NCBI RefSeq assembly: GCF_030764225.1
Contig: NZ_JASAXH010000008.1
Length of the DNA: 64,000 bases
DNA from: Phocoenobacter atlanticus
GTDB taxonomy: Bacteria; Pseudomonadota; Gammaproteobacteria; Enterobacterales; Pasteurellaceae
Direction: 5' to 3' (one strand)
Shown: positions 63,876 to 64,000 of the stretch, one piece after another
How the letters are laid out: every line of letters begins with the position of its first letter
How positions within the stretch are numbered: the stretch's first letter is position 1
Made by a program: the position numbers and the translations under genes
Notes under the pieces: generated by a model
Told to the model about the DNA's origin: nothing
What the model saw: only the letters and a program-made list of their open reading frames with translations
The model's database searches: none

Positions 63876-64000
63876 ATTTTATATTTAACCTTTAAATTTA
63901 TTATTTTTTAAATTCTTAATTTAGGGGATCATTCTACCTGAATTTTTGAGATCTTAAAAAAGCTATTTTACAAAAAATTTTTAAGGAAAAAGTGGTAATC
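63876..64000. other. AT-rich region upstream of mnmG, possible edge of oriC
   Basis: A 125-bp AT-rich stretch with two GATC sites (63929-63932 and within GAGATCTTAAAAAAG near 63950-63964). In E. coli the 13-mer unwinding element with GATCT-type repeats lies on the mnmG side of oriC in this orientation. No DnaA box is visible in the part shown, and the window ends here. Confidence 0.35.

Noticed and set aside
1..64000. tRNA, rRNA, CRISPR arrays, prophage or complete insertion sequences
   Set aside because: None of the intergenic stretches shows cloverleaf, rRNA or regularly spaced repeat patterns, and no transposase or integrase product was found.

Overview
The window reads as chromosomal DNA of a low-GC Pasteurellaceae (Gammaproteobacteria). 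Three things point there: DNA uptake signal sequences of the Actinobacillus pleuropneumoniae type (core ACAAGCGGT, often followed by ATTTGCAAA; eight perfect cores seen), the comNOPQ-recC competence locus and dprA preceded by CRP-S (Sxy-dependent) sites, and family gene blocks such as slyX/fkpA/yheO/tusDCB and rpmH-rnpA-yidD-yidC. Species cannot be fixed from sequence alone. No rRNA, tRNA, CRISPR array, prophage or intact insertion sequence was seen.

Layout. 1-1992 (minus): a two-partner secretion pair, the TpsB transporter and the 5' end of its TpsA exoprotein, which runs off the left edge. 2525-12316 (plus): glycogen locus glgB-glgX-glgC-glgA-glgP behind a predicted CRP-activated promoter. 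12369-15643 (minus): dnaK-dnaJ with a heat-shock type promoter. 15870-30440 (minus): an 18-gene aryl-polyene type biosynthesis and export operon (ketosynthases, ketoreductase, dehydratases, two ACPs, AMP ligase, acyl and glycosyl transferases, LolA-like carrier, MMPL exporter). 30558-33853: mioC, slyX, fkpA, yheO and the sulfur relay tusDCB. 33970-36638: hldD, def and the divergent dprA. 36806-38982: an accessory patch with a frameshifted CopG-type antitoxin and a tandem pair of RhuM-family genes, one decayed. 39513-46016: corA and the competence pilin operon comNOPQ-recC. 46029-53970: menI-like thioesterase, mrcB, a WG-repeat exported protein, ald and an NSS-type amino-acid transporter.

54064-57354 is the most unusual part. 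A minus-strand three-gene operon encodes a stand-alone class II aminoacyl-tRNA-synthetase-like core, an OMP decarboxylase with all catalytic residues, and a compact orotate-phosphoribosyltransferase-like protein. It lies divergent to pyrD and behind a leader that looks like a UTP-sensing pyrBI/pyrE-type attenuator: promoter, 34-codon leader peptide, U-rich tract, and a terminator whose 3' arm holds the leader stop codon. DHODH, OPRT-like and OMPDC functions are consecutive steps of UMP synthesis; the synthetase-like protein has no known place there and is the best candidate for something undescribed.

57406-64000 (minus): yidC, yidD, rnpA, rpmH, roxA, rsmG, mnmG. The AT-rich, GATC-containing right edge beyond mnmG could be the border of oriC but is cut by the window.
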